From Sphingomonas canadensis (GTDB lineage: Bacteria > Pseudomonadota > Alphaproteobacteria > Sphingomonadales > Sphingomonadaceae), in the NCBI RefSeq assembly GCF_026013525.1, contig NZ_JAPDRA010000001.1, positions 186,001-250,000 on the forward strand: a DNA stretch of 64,000 nucleotides, written 5' to 3'. The position numbers and the translations under genes are program-made. Shown piece by piece: positions 1 through 10,285 of this stretch. Position 1 is the first letter of the stretch; each line of letters opens with the position of its first letter. The notes beneath the pieces are model-generated. The model saw only the letters and a list, made by a program, of their open reading frames with translations. It searched no databases and was not told where the DNA came from.

Positions 1-662
1 GCGATATCGCGCGCCAGGCTGCGGATATAGGTGCCCTTGGAGACATGGGCACGCAACGTCACGGTCTCCAACTCCTCCCCCGGGGGGGGAGGGAGACCAG
101 CCGCAGGCTGGTGGAGGGGTAGCGCCCCCAGGGACGCATCGCTCGTGGATAATACCCCTCCACCGCTTCGCGGTTCCCCTCCCCCTCCGGGGGAGGAATG
201 GCACAGCGAATGCACCGTCACCGACCGGCTCTTCAGCGCCACCGCCTCGCCCGCGCGGGCGAGGTCATAGGCGCGCTCGCCGTCCACCTTCAGCGCCGAA
301 TAGGCGGGCGGAACCTGATCGATCGGCCCGGTGAAGCGGGGCAGCACCGCCGCCACCCCGGCGATCGTGGGCCGCACGTCCGATTGCGCGATCACCTTGC
401 CCTCGGCATCCAGCGTGTCGGTCTGCTCGCCGAAGCGGATGGTGAAGTCATAGACCTTGTCGCTGTCGAGCATGCGGCCCGCCAGCTTGGTCGCCTCGCC
501 GATCGCGATGGGCAGCACGCCGCTCGCCAGCGGATCCAGCGTGCCGCCATGGCCCACCTTCCATTTGCCGTAGCCGCCCTCGCGCAGCGCGCGCTTGACC
601 GCGCTCACCCCCTGGGTGGAGCCCAGCCCCAGGGGCTTGTCGAGGATGATCCAGCCATGCAC
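1..662 (-). CDS. truB: tRNA pseudouridine-55 synthase TruB, 3' end cut by window, with in-frame insert
   Basis: TruB converts U55 of the T-psi-C arm of tRNAs to pseudouridine. The reading frame opens at a GTG (660-662) directly downstream of an in-frame TAG and begins [12 protein letters not shown], the TruB N-terminus. The catalytic-aspartate motif [10 protein letters not shown] follows at about residue 40, and further on [18 protein letters not shown] matches the conserved C-terminal half of the fold. Between VTVHSLCH and [14 protein letters not shown] lies an extra segment of about 41 codons that is Gly/Pro/Ser-rich and encoded by a palindromic repeat (74-196). It contains no stop and keeps the frame, so the enzyme may still be made with a surface loop. 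The C-terminus lies beyond position 1. TruB identity is firm; activity of this allele is not known. Confidence 0.9.
   Translation of the reverse strand, partial: MHGWIILDKPLGLGSTQGVSAVKRALREGGYGKWKVGHGGTLDPLASGVLPIAIGEATKLAGRMLDSDKVYDFTIRFGEQTDTLDAEGKVIAQSDVRPTIAGVAAVLPRFTGPIDQVPPAYSALKVDGERAYDLARAGEAVALKSRSVTVHSLCHSSPGGGGEPRSGGGVLSTSDASLGALPLHQPAAGLPPPPGEELETVTLRAHVSKGTYIRSLARDI
74..196. repeat. palindromic GC-rich repeat element inserted in frame in truB
   Basis: About 123 bp (41 codons) with two inverted half-elements. GGAGGGGTA (113-121) pairs with TACCCCTCC (153-161). Each half holds a small hairpin next to this arm: ACCAGC/GCTGGT (96-101 with 107-112) and ACCGC/GCGGT (162-166 with 170-174). 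Each half ends in a CTCCCCCGG-type self-complementary block (about 74-94 and 177-196). The two hairpins differ in sequence but keep their pairing, which suggests selection on structure. The layout recalls REP/REPIN elements moved by RAYT transposases, and its in-frame position recalls Rickettsia palindromic elements. Family membership is inference; no second full copy was seen in this window. Confidence 0.75.
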
Positions 663-700
663 GCGGGCCGTCTAGCCGCAGCGCCGCGCGCGCGCCAGCG

Positions 701-1090
701 TCACGCGCCCGCGGGCTGCTCCGCCTTGGCCTTCTTGGGCTTGGCGGGCGGCGGGCCGGAGCGCACCAGATCGGCGATGGCGCAACGCTCGCCGCGCACC
801 AGCACCGAATCGCCGCGCGTCAGCGACGGCCCCCAGGTCTTGAACGCCACCGCAAAGGCATAGGGCAGCTCATGGCAGCGCGTGAAGAAACTGGCGTAAT
901 ACCAGTTCTTGCGGCTGTCCTGCAGGTACACGCCGTTGCCGTCGCGGGCGGGCTCGAAATTGCGGATGCCGCCGTGATCGATGAACGGGATATCGGCGCG
1001 CTCGCCCGATTTCGGGCCGGGGGTCTGCGCCAGCGCCGGGCCTGCGAGCAACAGGAGCGGAGGCAGAAACGCGATTGACGGACGCAACAC
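701..1090 (-). CDS. small exported protein, DUF6491-like
   Basis: 129 residues from a GTG start, chosen because AAAGGA lies 7 bases upstream and the product then opens with a signal peptide (SIAFLPPLLLLAGPALAQ). A longer frame up to 1147 would put charged residues before the signal. The mature part contains the pattern IPFIDHGGIRNFEP, then GVYLQDSRKNWYYASFFTRC, and later a second cysteine in GERCAIADLV; the C-terminus is Lys/Pro/Ala-rich. It is a paralogue of the next gene (1237-1713), which shows the same pattern. I believe this is the small sphingomonad DUF6491-type family of unknown function, but the assignment is from memory of the pattern. Export to the periplasm is likely. Confidence 0.75.
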   Translation of the reverse strand: MLRPSIAFLPPLLLLAGPALAQTPGPKSGERADIPFIDHGGIRNFEPARDGNGVYLQDSRKNWYYASFFTRCHELPYAFAVAFKTWGPSLTRGDSVLVRGERCAIADLVRSGPPPAKPKKAKAEQPAGA

Positions 1091-1236
1091 GACAAGGTCC
1101 TTTCCAGCATCCCGCTGCCGGGACGCTTTCCTGCAACGCCGCCCCACGTACCCGCAGCGCTAACGCGCTCCACCTGAACCCAGGCTGATCCGCAAGCAAC
1201 AGGATCGACCGGCGCCTCGTAGAAACGCGAGCCCCG

Positions 1237-1713
1237 TCAACGCAACGTCACACCCCGCGGGTTCTGTCGCATGCCGGGGTCACTGCCCGGCAGGCTGGCG
1301 ACCCGCATCGCCCCGCCATCCGCGGCGCGCGCGCCGCGGCGCAGGCCGGCGGCTGGGGAGGCGCTATAGCGCAGATCGGAAATCCGGCATTCCGCCATGC
1401 CTGCCTCGCGCGAAAAGGTAACGCGCGTGCCGGCCGCTATTCGCCGGTCGCCCGAACGCTCGAAGCCCAGAATCGCTGCGCGCGACGCTGCTTCGCACCG
1501 TGAAGCGAAGCGGGCGAGATACCACTGGTTCTTGCGATCGCGCAGATAGAGCGCGGACCCATCGGGGGTCGCGACGAACTCGCGGAACAGTCCGTCGAGC
1601 GAAGTATAGTCGATTACAGCCGGCGCGCCGGCCCGGGGCGCATCCGTCTGCGCAAGCACGGCAGTTGAGAGAAACACGGCGGGAATAACGGCAAAAGCAC
1701 GAATATTTGTCAT
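1237..1713 (-). CDS. small exported protein, DUF6491-like paralogue
   Basis: 158 residues starting at the ATG at 1713, preceded by GGGAG. An upstream in-frame start at 1752 is less likely because the signal peptide (IRAFAVIPAVFLSTAVLAQ) begins right after the chosen Met. The mature protein has VIDYTSLDGLFREFV, ALYLRDRKNQWYLARFASRC and a second Cys in AECRISDLR, aligning with the neighbour at 701-1090. Two cysteines at matching places may form a disulfide in the periplasm. Tandem arrangement on the same strand suggests a local duplication. Function unknown. Confidence 0.75.
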   Translation of the reverse strand: MTNIRAFAVIPAVFLSTAVLAQTDAPRAGAPAVIDYTSLDGLFREFVATPDGSALYLRDRKNQWYLARFASRCEAASRAAILGFERSGDRRIAAGTRVTFSREAGMAECRISDLRYSASPAAGLRRGARAADGGAMRVASLPGSDPGMRQNPRGVTLR

Positions 1714-1758
1714 GATCGGACTCCCTCTGCGACCGGTCTGAACAAACCGCACGAAATT

Positions 1759-2343
1759 CTATGCATCCCTAGATGAACGCAGCATGAAATGCTTGCGGCA
1801 CAGCGCGACATAGCGCTCGTTGCCGCCGATCTCCTTCTGCGCGCCTTCGCTCACGGCGTTGCCCGCGGCATCCACGCGCAGGTTCATCGTCGCCTTTCGC
1901 CCGCATTCACAGACCGACTTGATCTCCACCAGCGAGTCGGCCAGCGCCAGCAGCCCTGCCGATCCGGGGAACAGCCGTCCCTGGAAATCGGTGCGCAGGC
2001 CATAGCAGAGTACGGGGATTCCCACCTCGTCCGCCAAATGGGCGAGCTGGCGCACCTGCGCGTCCGACAGGAACTGCGATTCATCCACCAGCACGCAGGC
2101 GACGGACGCGCGGAAATGCTCCGCCTCCACGATCACGCGCAGATCGGTGGCGGGATCGAAGGGGATCGCCTCCGCCTTCAGCCCGATGCGCGAATCGATC
2201 ACGCCATGGCCGCCGCGATCATGTACCCCCGCCGTGAACAGCAGCGTGCGCATGCCGCGTTCGCGATAGTTGAAATCGGCCTGGAGCAGCGTGGTCGATT
2301 TGCCCGCGTTCATCGAGGCATAGTAGAAATAGAGCTTGGCCAT
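1759..2343 (-). CDS. tdk: thymidine kinase
   Basis: Cytosolic thymidine kinase (type II, TK1-like), which phosphorylates thymidine to dTMP in the salvage pathway. The 194-residue product starts [20 protein letters not shown], with the P-loop at about residues 9-18. VLVDESQFL is the Walker B region with the catalytic Glu. The lasso region has the structural zinc ligands CECG and, near the end, CRKHF. Length is typical. The annotated frame can be extended upstream to 2406 but homology begins at this Met. It lies downstream of nothing obvious and is divergent from the sulfotransferase-like gene at 2477. Confidence 0.95.
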   Translation of the reverse strand: MAKLYFYYASMNAGKSTTLLQADFNYRERGMRTLLFTAGVHDRGGHGVIDSRIGLKAEAIPFDPATDLRVIVEAEHFRASVACVLVDESQFLSDAQVRQLAHLADEVGIPVLCYGLRTDFQGRLFPGSAGLLALADSLVEIKSVCECGRKATMNLRVDAAGNAVSEGAQKEIGGNERYVALCRKHFMLRSSRDA

Positions 2344-2476
2344 CGCCGCCTGATGGGACCGCGCGCCCGGGCCGGTCAACGGCCCCTTTATCCCGCGGTT
2401 AACCATGCGCCGCTAGCATCGCTGCCGAACTGGGCGGCGGAGGGGCAAGGGCCGCTCCGGCGCGGGAGAATTCAGA

Positions 2477-3367
2477 GTGCGCCTGATCGTCCACATGGGC
2501 TTCCACAAGACCGCGTCCACGCACCTGCAGGCGCTGATGAACGGCAATTGCGAGGCGATGGCCGCGCGCGGCATCTGGTACGAGCATCACCGCTTCGCGG
2601 CGCACCACGATATCGCCAACCCGCTGCTGGTGGGCGATGCCGGCCCTTTCGCGGCGATGCTGGCCAATGCCGCGGCGGCGGGATGCCACACCGTCATCCT
2701 TTCCTCCGAAAACCTCGAGGCGCTGCCCTTCAATCCCGGTGTCGCCGAGCTGATCGAGACAACCGCGGCCGCCGGCGGGGCCGACACGATCGAATGGCAT
2801 GCCGCGATCCGCGAGCCCGGCGCCTATTTCGCCAGCATCCATTCGCAGTTGAGCTGGCACACCTATGCCGACGCGCTGCACATGTTCAGCGAAGTGATGA
2901 AGAAGGGCGTGCTGTTCCTGCCCGAGCCGCATCATGGCGAAGGCGCCACGCCCTATTGGTTCTTCTGCTTCGACTATCAGCCGTTCCTGGAAAGCTTCGC
3001 CGCGCCGGGGCGGCGGCTGTTCGTCCACGATTATGCCGATCGCGATCCCTATCCCGGCTGGCGGCTGATGCGGCGGCTGGGCGTGTTCGACGTGCTGGTC
3101 GAGCAGCCGGAGGAATGGGGCTTCAACCACCGGCTGACGCAGGAGCGGGCGGCAAAGTTCTTCCGCGAGCGGCTGCGCGAGGCGGCGGGCGATCGCGCAA
3201 CCTGGCACATGGTGCGCAAGGCGGTGAGCGAGCATCTGGCCGCCAATCTGGCCGCGGTGCCCGCCTATGCGGAGGCCGTGGGCGCGCGCTACGGCGCCAG
3301 CTATCGCGCCGCGCTGGAACGGTTCGGCCGCTGGGACGAAGACCAGGGCGAGGCCCGCGCCGCCTGA
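2477..3367 (+). CDS. sulfotransferase-like P-loop protein
   Basis: 296 residues from a GTG start with GGGAG eight bases upstream. The N-terminus MRLIVHMGFHKTASTHLQ resembles the 5'-phosphosulfate (PAPS) binding loop of sulfotransferases (consensus GxxKTGTTxLQ). AAIREPGAYFASIHSQ fits the 3'-phosphate binding motif (R near the start, S near the end). No membrane segment or signal peptide is seen, so a cytoplasmic enzyme is likely. The acceptor is unknown: possibilities are exopolysaccharide, a glycolipid or a small molecule. It stands alone between tdk (divergent) and rbfA (convergent). Assignment to the sulfotransferase fold is moderately sure; substrate is not inferable. Confidence 0.7.
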   Translation: MRLIVHMGFHKTASTHLQALMNGNCEAMAARGIWYEHHRFAAHHDIANPLLVGDAGPFAAMLANAAAAGCHTVILSSENLEALPFNPGVAELIETTAAAGGADTIEWHAAIREPGAYFASIHSQLSWHTYADALHMFSEVMKKGVLFLPEPHHGEGATPYWFFCFDYQPFLESFAAPGRRLFVHDYADRDPYPGWRLMRRLGVFDVLVEQPEEWGFNHRLTQERAAKFFRERLREAAGDRATWHMVRKAVSEHLAANLAAVPAYAEAVGARYGASYRAALERFGRWDEDQGEARAA

Positions 3368-3378
3368 GCGGGCGCGCA

Positions 3379-3783
3379 TCAGGCTTCCGGTTCGCCCTCC
3401 AGGTCGCGCGCCACGCGGGGATCGCGCAGCAGCGTCTCGATATGCGTGCCCTCGTCGAAGCTCTCATCGGCGAGGAACTTGAGCCGGGCGGCATATTTCA
3501 TCTTCACCCGCGCCGCGACCTCACGCTGGAGATAGGCGGTGTTGGTGCGCAGCGCCTTGAGCACCGCAGGCTCGTCCTGGCCCAGCAGCGGCTTCACGAA
3601 CACGGTGGCGTGGCGCAGGTCCGGCGACATCCGCACCTCGGTCACCGACACCATATGGCTGGCGAGCACATCGTCATGCACCTCGCCGCGCTGCAGGATC
3701 TCGCTCAGCACATGGCGCACCTGCTCGCCCACGCGCAGCAGGCGGACGGAGCGGGTCTCGGGGGTTTCGGTTGGGCGGGGCAT
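3379..3783 (-). CDS. rbfA: 30S ribosome-binding factor RbfA
   Basis: RbfA binds the 30S subunit and assists late maturation of the 5' end of 16S rRNA. The 134-residue product begins [21 protein letters not shown] and contains the core pattern [34 protein letters not shown] and the KH-like end [12 protein letters not shown]. The start at 3783 is preferred over the frame's upstream start, which adds an odd Cys-rich stretch antiparallel to other coding. It follows infB and a 47-residue microprotein in the same direction, as expected for the nusA-infB-rbfA operon, and is convergent with the sulfotransferase-like gene. Confidence 0.93.
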   Translation of the reverse strand: MPRPTETPETRSVRLLRVGEQVRHVLSEILQRGEVHDDVLASHMVSVTEVRMSPDLRHATVFVKPLLGQDEPAVLKALRTNTAYLQREVAARVKMKYAARLKFLADESFDEGTHIETLLRDPRVARDLEGEPEA

Positions 3784-3793
3784 GGTCAACCGT

Positions 3794-3933
3794 TCACATC
3801 TTAAGCAGGAGCGGCAGCAGAAACACCAGGGCCAGGCCATGGGCCGCGAACCACACGCGGCCCAGGCCCTTGTAGAAACAGCCCTCCATCAAGCGGTCGT
3901 ACCGCTCCTGCTCGGCGTCTTCCTTGTTCTCCG

Positions 3934-3937
<4 letters not shown>
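3794..3937 (-). CDS. 47-residue membrane microprotein between infB and rbfA
   Basis: A GTG start overlaps the infB stop (GTGA, 4-base overlap, which implies translational coupling), and the TGA stop lies 10 bases before the rbfA start. The product begins [19 protein letters not shown], then [15 protein letters not shown], then a single hydrophobic segment [12 protein letters not shown]. This predicts a charged cytoplasmic head of about 30 residues and one C-terminal transmembrane helix. Tight packing within the translation operon and codon use like its neighbours support a real gene. No function is known to me. Confidence 0.65.
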
Positions 3938-6614
<2,677 letters not shown>

Positions 6615-6618
<4 letters not shown>

Positions 6619-7370
6619 GCGCCTGCTCGAGTTCCTTGCGTATTCTTCTGTTCGTCCGTCCGCGCTTCCGCCGGAAGCGCCGATGCGCCCTGCGAGCCTG
6701 TTTCGCAAGGCTTGGGAGCGCGTTCGGGGCCGATAAATTGCAGCCAGCGATCGAGCGCCTCACGCACTCGCAACGCCGCCCGGTGGTCGGTCAGGCCGCA
6801 ATGTACCACATTTTCGCGGCCCAGCGCCAAGGACAATATGGCCCTGGGAGCGGGCAATGTTAAGCCCTTGAGCCCGCTGCCCTCGCGTTCCGATCCGACA
6901 CGCCACGCCTGGGCCAGCCGGGCGGCGCCGTCCGCGCGCGCGTCGGCGGCGTGGAGCAGGAGCTGAAGCTGGCCCGATCGCGCCGCCGCCTCGATCCGTT
7001 CCGATCCGGTGAGGAGATAGCCGGCCTTGGCCTCCAGCCCCAGCCGGTCGAGGAAGGCGCGTTCCAGCGCCGCCCCGATCCGATCGGGCAGGTCCTGCGG
7101 GATGCGCAGATCGCCGGTGCGGAAGGCGCGCGCCAGGCCCGCCTTCAGCCGGCCCTTGGCCATCGCCTCCTCCAGCTCCGCACGGCCCGCGCCGATCCAG
7201 GCGCCGCGGCCGGGGGCCTTGGCGCGGACATCGGGCAGCACCTCGCCATCGGGCGAAAGCGCGAGCCGGATCAGCCCCTCGCGCGGCGATTGCTCGCGCG
7301 AGAGGACGCAGGTGCGCTCCGGGACTGCGCTATCGGCTAGCGAGCCGGTCTCATTGCTCGGAGTCCGCAA
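6615..7370 (-). CDS. ylxR: YlxR (DUF448)-L7Ae fusion RNA-binding protein
   Basis: 251 residues with two domains. An N-terminal DUF448/YlxR domain (about residues 10-85) carries ERTCVLSREQSPREGLIRL and GRGAWIGAGRAELEEA. A C-terminal L7Ae/L30e-like domain (about 110-210) carries AKAGYLLTGSERIEAAARSGQLQL in two pieces, the region that normally binds a kink-turn RNA. The start is probably the TTG at 7370, since the frame has no ATG or GTG before the conserved domain. This overlaps the nusA 3' end by 20 bases. The stop overlaps the infB start. YlxR sits between nusA and infB in many bacteria, and the alphaproteobacterial form is often this fusion. Role: RNA binding linked to transcription or ribosome assembly (inferred). 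Confidence 0.88.
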
Positions 7371-8979
7371 TTGCGTCCTCCCCGCCGGCGTCCGCGGCCG
7401 GCTCTTCGTCCGCGAACCAGTGCGCGCGGGCGGCCATGATGATCTCGTTGCCCTGCTCGTCGCTGAGGCCATATTCGGCGAGCACGCCGCCCTTGTCCTC
7501 GTTGCGGCTCGGCGCGGAATCGTTGCCGCGGCGGCGCGGCTCGGAACGGCGCTTCTGCACCAGCTCGTCGGTCGCCAGATCGGCCAGGTCGTCGAGCGTC
7601 TTGATGCCCGCCTTGCCCAGCGTGACCAGCATCGCCTCGGTCAGGTACGGCATCGTTGCCAGATCGTCGGACACGCCCAGCGCGCGGCGCTCCTCGCGGT
7701 TTGCCTCCTCGCGGCGCTCCAGCGCCTCGGCGGCGCGGCTCTGCAGCTCCTGCGCCAGCTCCTCGTCGAAGCCCTCGATGCCCGCCAGCTCGTCGAGCTC
7801 GACATAGGCGACCTCTTCCAGCGCGCTGAAGCCTTCGGCCACCAGGAGCTGCGCCAGCGTCTCGTCCACGTCCAGCTCGTTCTGGAACATCTCGCTGTTG
7901 GCGACGAATTCCTGCTGGCGCTTCTCGCTCGCGTCGGTCTCGGTCAGGATGTCGATCGCCTTGGCGGTGAGCTGGCTGGCCAGGCGCACGTTCTGGCCGC
8001 GGCGGCCGATCGCCAGGCTGAGCTGGTCGTCGGGAACCACCACCTCGATGCGGTCGTCCTCCTCGTCGATCACCACACGGCTGACATTGGCCGGCTGGAG
8101 CGCGTTGACGACGAAGGTGGCGGTATCGGGCGACCAGGGGATGATGTCGATCTTCTCGCCCTGCATCTCCTGTACCACCGCCTGCACGCGGCTGCCCTTC
8201 ATGCCCACGCAGGCGCCGACCGGATCGATCGAGCTGTCGTGGCTGATCACGCCGATCTTGGCGCGGCTGCCCGGATCGCGCGCCGCCGCCTTGATCTCGA
8301 TGATGCCGTCGTAGATCTCCGGCACTTCCTGCGCGAACAGCTTCTTCATGAACTCGGGGTGCGCGCGGCTCAGGAAGATCTGCGGCCCGCGGTTCTCGCG
8401 GCGGACGTTGAGGATGATCGAGCGGACGCGATCGCCGACGCGGACCACCTCGCGCGGGATCTGCTGGTCGCGGCGGATCACGCCCTCGGCGCGGCCCAGG
8501 TCGACCACGATGTGGCCGAACTCCACGCGCTTCACCACGCCCGTGATGATCTCGTTCACGCGGTCCTTGAACTCTTCATACTGGCGCTCGCGCTCGGCGT
8601 CGCGGACCTTCTGGAAGATGATCTGCTTGCTGGCCTGCGCCTGGATGCGGCCGAACTCGATCGGGGGCAGCGGATCGACGATATAGTCGCCGACGACCGC
8701 GCCCTTCTGGAGCTTCTGCGCGTCCTTGACGCTGACCTGCTTGAAATAGTCGTCGACCGCCTCGACCACCTCCACGATGCGCCACAGGCGCAGGTCGCCG
8801 GTATTGGGGTCCAGCTTCGCGCGGATGTCGTTCTCCACGCCGTAACGGTTCTTGGCGGCGCGCTGGATCGCGTCTTCCATCGCCTCGATGACGATGCCCT
8901 TGTCGATCAGCTTTTCCTTCGCGACCGCATCGGCGATCGCGAGCAGCTCGGCCTTGTTGGCGGAAATGGCGGTGGCCAT
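7351..8979 (-). CDS. nusA: transcription termination/antitermination factor NusA
   Basis: NusA binds RNA polymerase and modulates pausing, termination and antitermination. The 542-residue product starts MATAISANKAELLAIADAVA with the N-terminal polymerase-binding domain. The S1 domain follows (INEIITGVVKRVEFGHIVVDLG region near residue 140), then two KH domains (DPVGACVGMKGSRVQAV and IGRRGQNVRLASQL). The C-terminal acidic repeat region has helix-hairpin-helix-like motifs (LDELAGIEGFDEELAQEL). Five bases separate it from rimP upstream. The extended acidic C-terminus resembles other proteobacterial NusA proteins. Confidence 0.97.
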   Translation of the reverse strand: MATAISANKAELLAIADAVAKEKLIDKGIVIEAMEDAIQRAAKNRYGVENDIRAKLDPNTGDLRLWRIVEVVEAVDDYFKQVSVKDAQKLQKGAVVGDYIVDPLPPIEFGRIQAQASKQIIFQKVRDAERERQYEEFKDRVNEIITGVVKRVEFGHIVVDLGRAEGVIRRDQQIPREVVRVGDRVRSIILNVRRENRGPQIFLSRAHPEFMKKLFAQEVPEIYDGIIEIKAAARDPGSRAKIGVISHDSSIDPVGACVGMKGSRVQAVVQEMQGEKIDIIPWSPDTATFVVNALQPANVSRVVIDEEDDRIEVVVPDDQLSLAIGRRGQNVRLASQLTAKAIDILTETDASEKRQQEFVANSEMFQNELDVDETLAQLLVAEGFSALEEVAYVELDELAGIEGFDEELAQELQSRAAEALERREEANREERRALGVSDDLATMPYLTEAMLVTLGKAGIKTLDDLADLATDELVQKRRSEPRRRGNDSAPSRNEDKGGVLAEYGLSDEQGNEIIMAARAHWFADEEPAADAGGEDAIADSEQ

Positions 8980-8984
8980 CGTCC

Positions 8985-9527
8985 CTATCCTTCCACTTCG
9001 ATGATCTTGTCGGCGCCCTCTGCGGAGAGCGGCGCGGTTGCGGCGATAAGCTTGTCGGTCATGGCGAGCTTCGCGTCCTCGACCAGGTCGAACGGCACCA
9101 GATGACGCGCGCCCAGCGCGTCGACGATCGCGATATCGCGCCCCTCCACGCCCGCCAGATCGCCCTTGAACTGTTTGCGGCCGTCCAGCTTCTCGGCGAG
9201 CGTGATGCGCGCCTCATGCCCCGTCCAGTCCGCGAAGTCCTGGAGGCGGGTCAGCGGACGGTCGATCCCCGGCGAGCTGACCTCGAGGCGATAGGCATGA
9301 TCGATCGGATCGCGGCCCGCGGCCTCCAGCGCGTCGAATGCGTCGGAGATGCGGCGCGACAGATCGGCGCAATCGTCGATGGTGAGCTGGCGCGTGTCGG
9401 GCCGCTCCGCCATCACCTGCAGCGTCGGATCGCTCTGGCCGCCGAACATCTTCACGCGCACGAGCGCGAAGCCGAGCGCCTTGGCCTCGGGTTCGATGAT
9501 CGCGGTCAGTGCGGCGATGTCCGCCAT
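8985..9527 (-). CDS. rimP: ribosome maturation factor RimP
   Basis: RimP assists assembly of the 30S subunit. The 180-residue product starts MADIAALTAIIEPEAKALG and contains FALVRVKMFGGQSDPTLQV, the DDCADLSRRISDAFDALE helix and SSPGIDRPLTRLQDFADW, all diagnostic of RimP. The internal Met at 9527 is chosen over the frame start at 9557 because family homology begins there. It is the first gene of the minus-strand operon rimP-nusA-ylxR-infB-microprotein-rbfA, so the operon promoter should lie in the long upstream gap (9528-9881). Confidence 0.94.
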   Translation of the reverse strand: MADIAALTAIIEPEAKALGFALVRVKMFGGQSDPTLQVMAERPDTRQLTIDDCADLSRRISDAFDALEAAGRDPIDHAYRLEVSSPGIDRPLTRLQDFADWTGHEARITLAEKLDGRKQFKGDLAGVEGRDIAIVDALGARHLVPFDLVEDAKLAMTDKLIAATAPLSAEGADKIIEVEG

Positions 9528-9881
9528 GCGTGCCTTTCGGGTTCCGTACAGATGCAATGCCTCGCTGGCGCCGGAGCCCTGGGGCGCCCGGCCTCAACAT
9601 GTTTGACGATGTCGAGAAAGCAGGCGCGATATACGCGCGGCCGCCGCCCGGCACAAGAGGACAGAATCGCTTCGCAACCGCGGGCCGGACGGCGCCCGGC
9701 AGCCCCCTTCACCCCCGCCCGCGCCCGCCCCGCCCGGTGCCCGCGAAAGATGCTGCGCTTGCGAACGAAAAGTGAATCAAGCTGCCCGATTTTTAAGCAC
9801 GCATTCGCAACTGCACAAAAATTTACCTTTGCGTAATATTTGGTTGCGCCGGAAGCCCCCGGAATCGCGCGATTCTTTCCT
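9528..9881. other. non-coding gap between rimP and glnK
   Basis: About 350 bases without a convincing gene between two divergent units. The rimP-proximal half is very GC-rich, including runs of C around 9700-9740. The glnK-proximal part (about 9760-9845) is distinctly AT-rich, as expected for a bendable upstream activating region of a sigma-54 promoter. I could not identify a clear NtrC site (TGCAC-type dyad); the sequence TGCACAAAAATTTAC near 9812 is only a half-match. The promoter of the rimP-nusA operon presumably also lies here but I do not see a clear one. Confidence 0.5.
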
Positions 9882-9898
9882 CTGGCACGGCCTTTGCT
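9882..9898 (+). promoter_or_regulatory. sigma-54 (RpoN) promoter of glnK-amtB
   Basis: CTGGCACGGCCTTTGCT matches the sigma-54 consensus YTGGCACGRNNNTTGCW at every constrained position, with the -24 GG and -12 GC at the correct spacing. It lies 38 bases upstream of the glnK ATG, predicting a transcription start near 9910. This fits nitrogen-limitation control through NtrC and RpoN, the usual regime for glnK-amtB. Confidence 0.88.
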
Positions 9899-9935
9899 GC
9901 AGATGCCCCGGGACAACCACCAACGAGGGGGCGAA

Positions 9936-10274
9936 ATGAAGCTGATCATCGCCATCATCAAACCGTTCAAGCTGGACGATGTTCGCGAGGCCCTGACCGG
10001 GGTCGGCATCACCGGCATGACGGTTTCTGAGGTCAAGGGGTTCGGCCGCCAGAAGGGCCAGACCGAAATCTATCGCGGCGCCGAATACAGCACCAACATG
10101 GTGCCGAAGATCAAGATCGAGGTGGTGTGCGGCGCCGGCCTCGTCGATCGCGCGGTGGAGGCGATCCAGGCCGCCGCAAGCACCGGCGCCATCGGCGACG
10201 GCAAGATTTTCGTCCTCGAAGTCGGTCAGGCCGTCCGCATCCGCACGGGCGAGACCGACGAGACGGCGCTGTGA
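9936..10274 (+). CDS. glnK: nitrogen regulatory protein PII (GlnK)
   Basis: PII signal protein that senses 2-oxoglutarate, ATP/ADP and, through uridylylation, glutamine. The 112-residue product starts MKLIIAIIKPFKLDDVREAL. The T-loop reads GQTEIYRGAEY with Tyr51, the uridylylation site. The B-loop and C-terminal signature (GAIGDGKIFVLEV) follow. GAGGGGGC lies just ahead of the ATG at 9936; the frame extends upstream into the promoter, which is not coding. It sits directly before amtB behind a sigma-54 promoter, so it is called GlnK rather than GlnB. The trimer is expected to block AmtB when nitrogen is plentiful. Confidence 0.96.
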   Translation: MKLIIAIIKPFKLDDVREALTGVGITGMTVSEVKGFGRQKGQTEIYRGAEYSTNMVPKIKIEVVCGAGLVDRAVEAIQAAASTGAIGDGKIFVLEVGQAVRIRTGETDETAL

Positions 10275-10285
10275 GCAAGGGGGTT

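Noticed and set aside
1789..3804. 671-codon frame spanning tdk, the sulfotransferase-like gene and rbfA
   Set aside because: Runs antisense to tdk and rbfA and in another phase through the middle gene; composition artefact.
7027..9105. 692-codon frame opposite nusA
   Set aside because: Antisense shadow of nusA; Leu/Asp/His-rich without domains.
9805..9845. NtrC binding sites upstream of glnK
   Set aside because: TGCAC half-match only; no full dyad was found.
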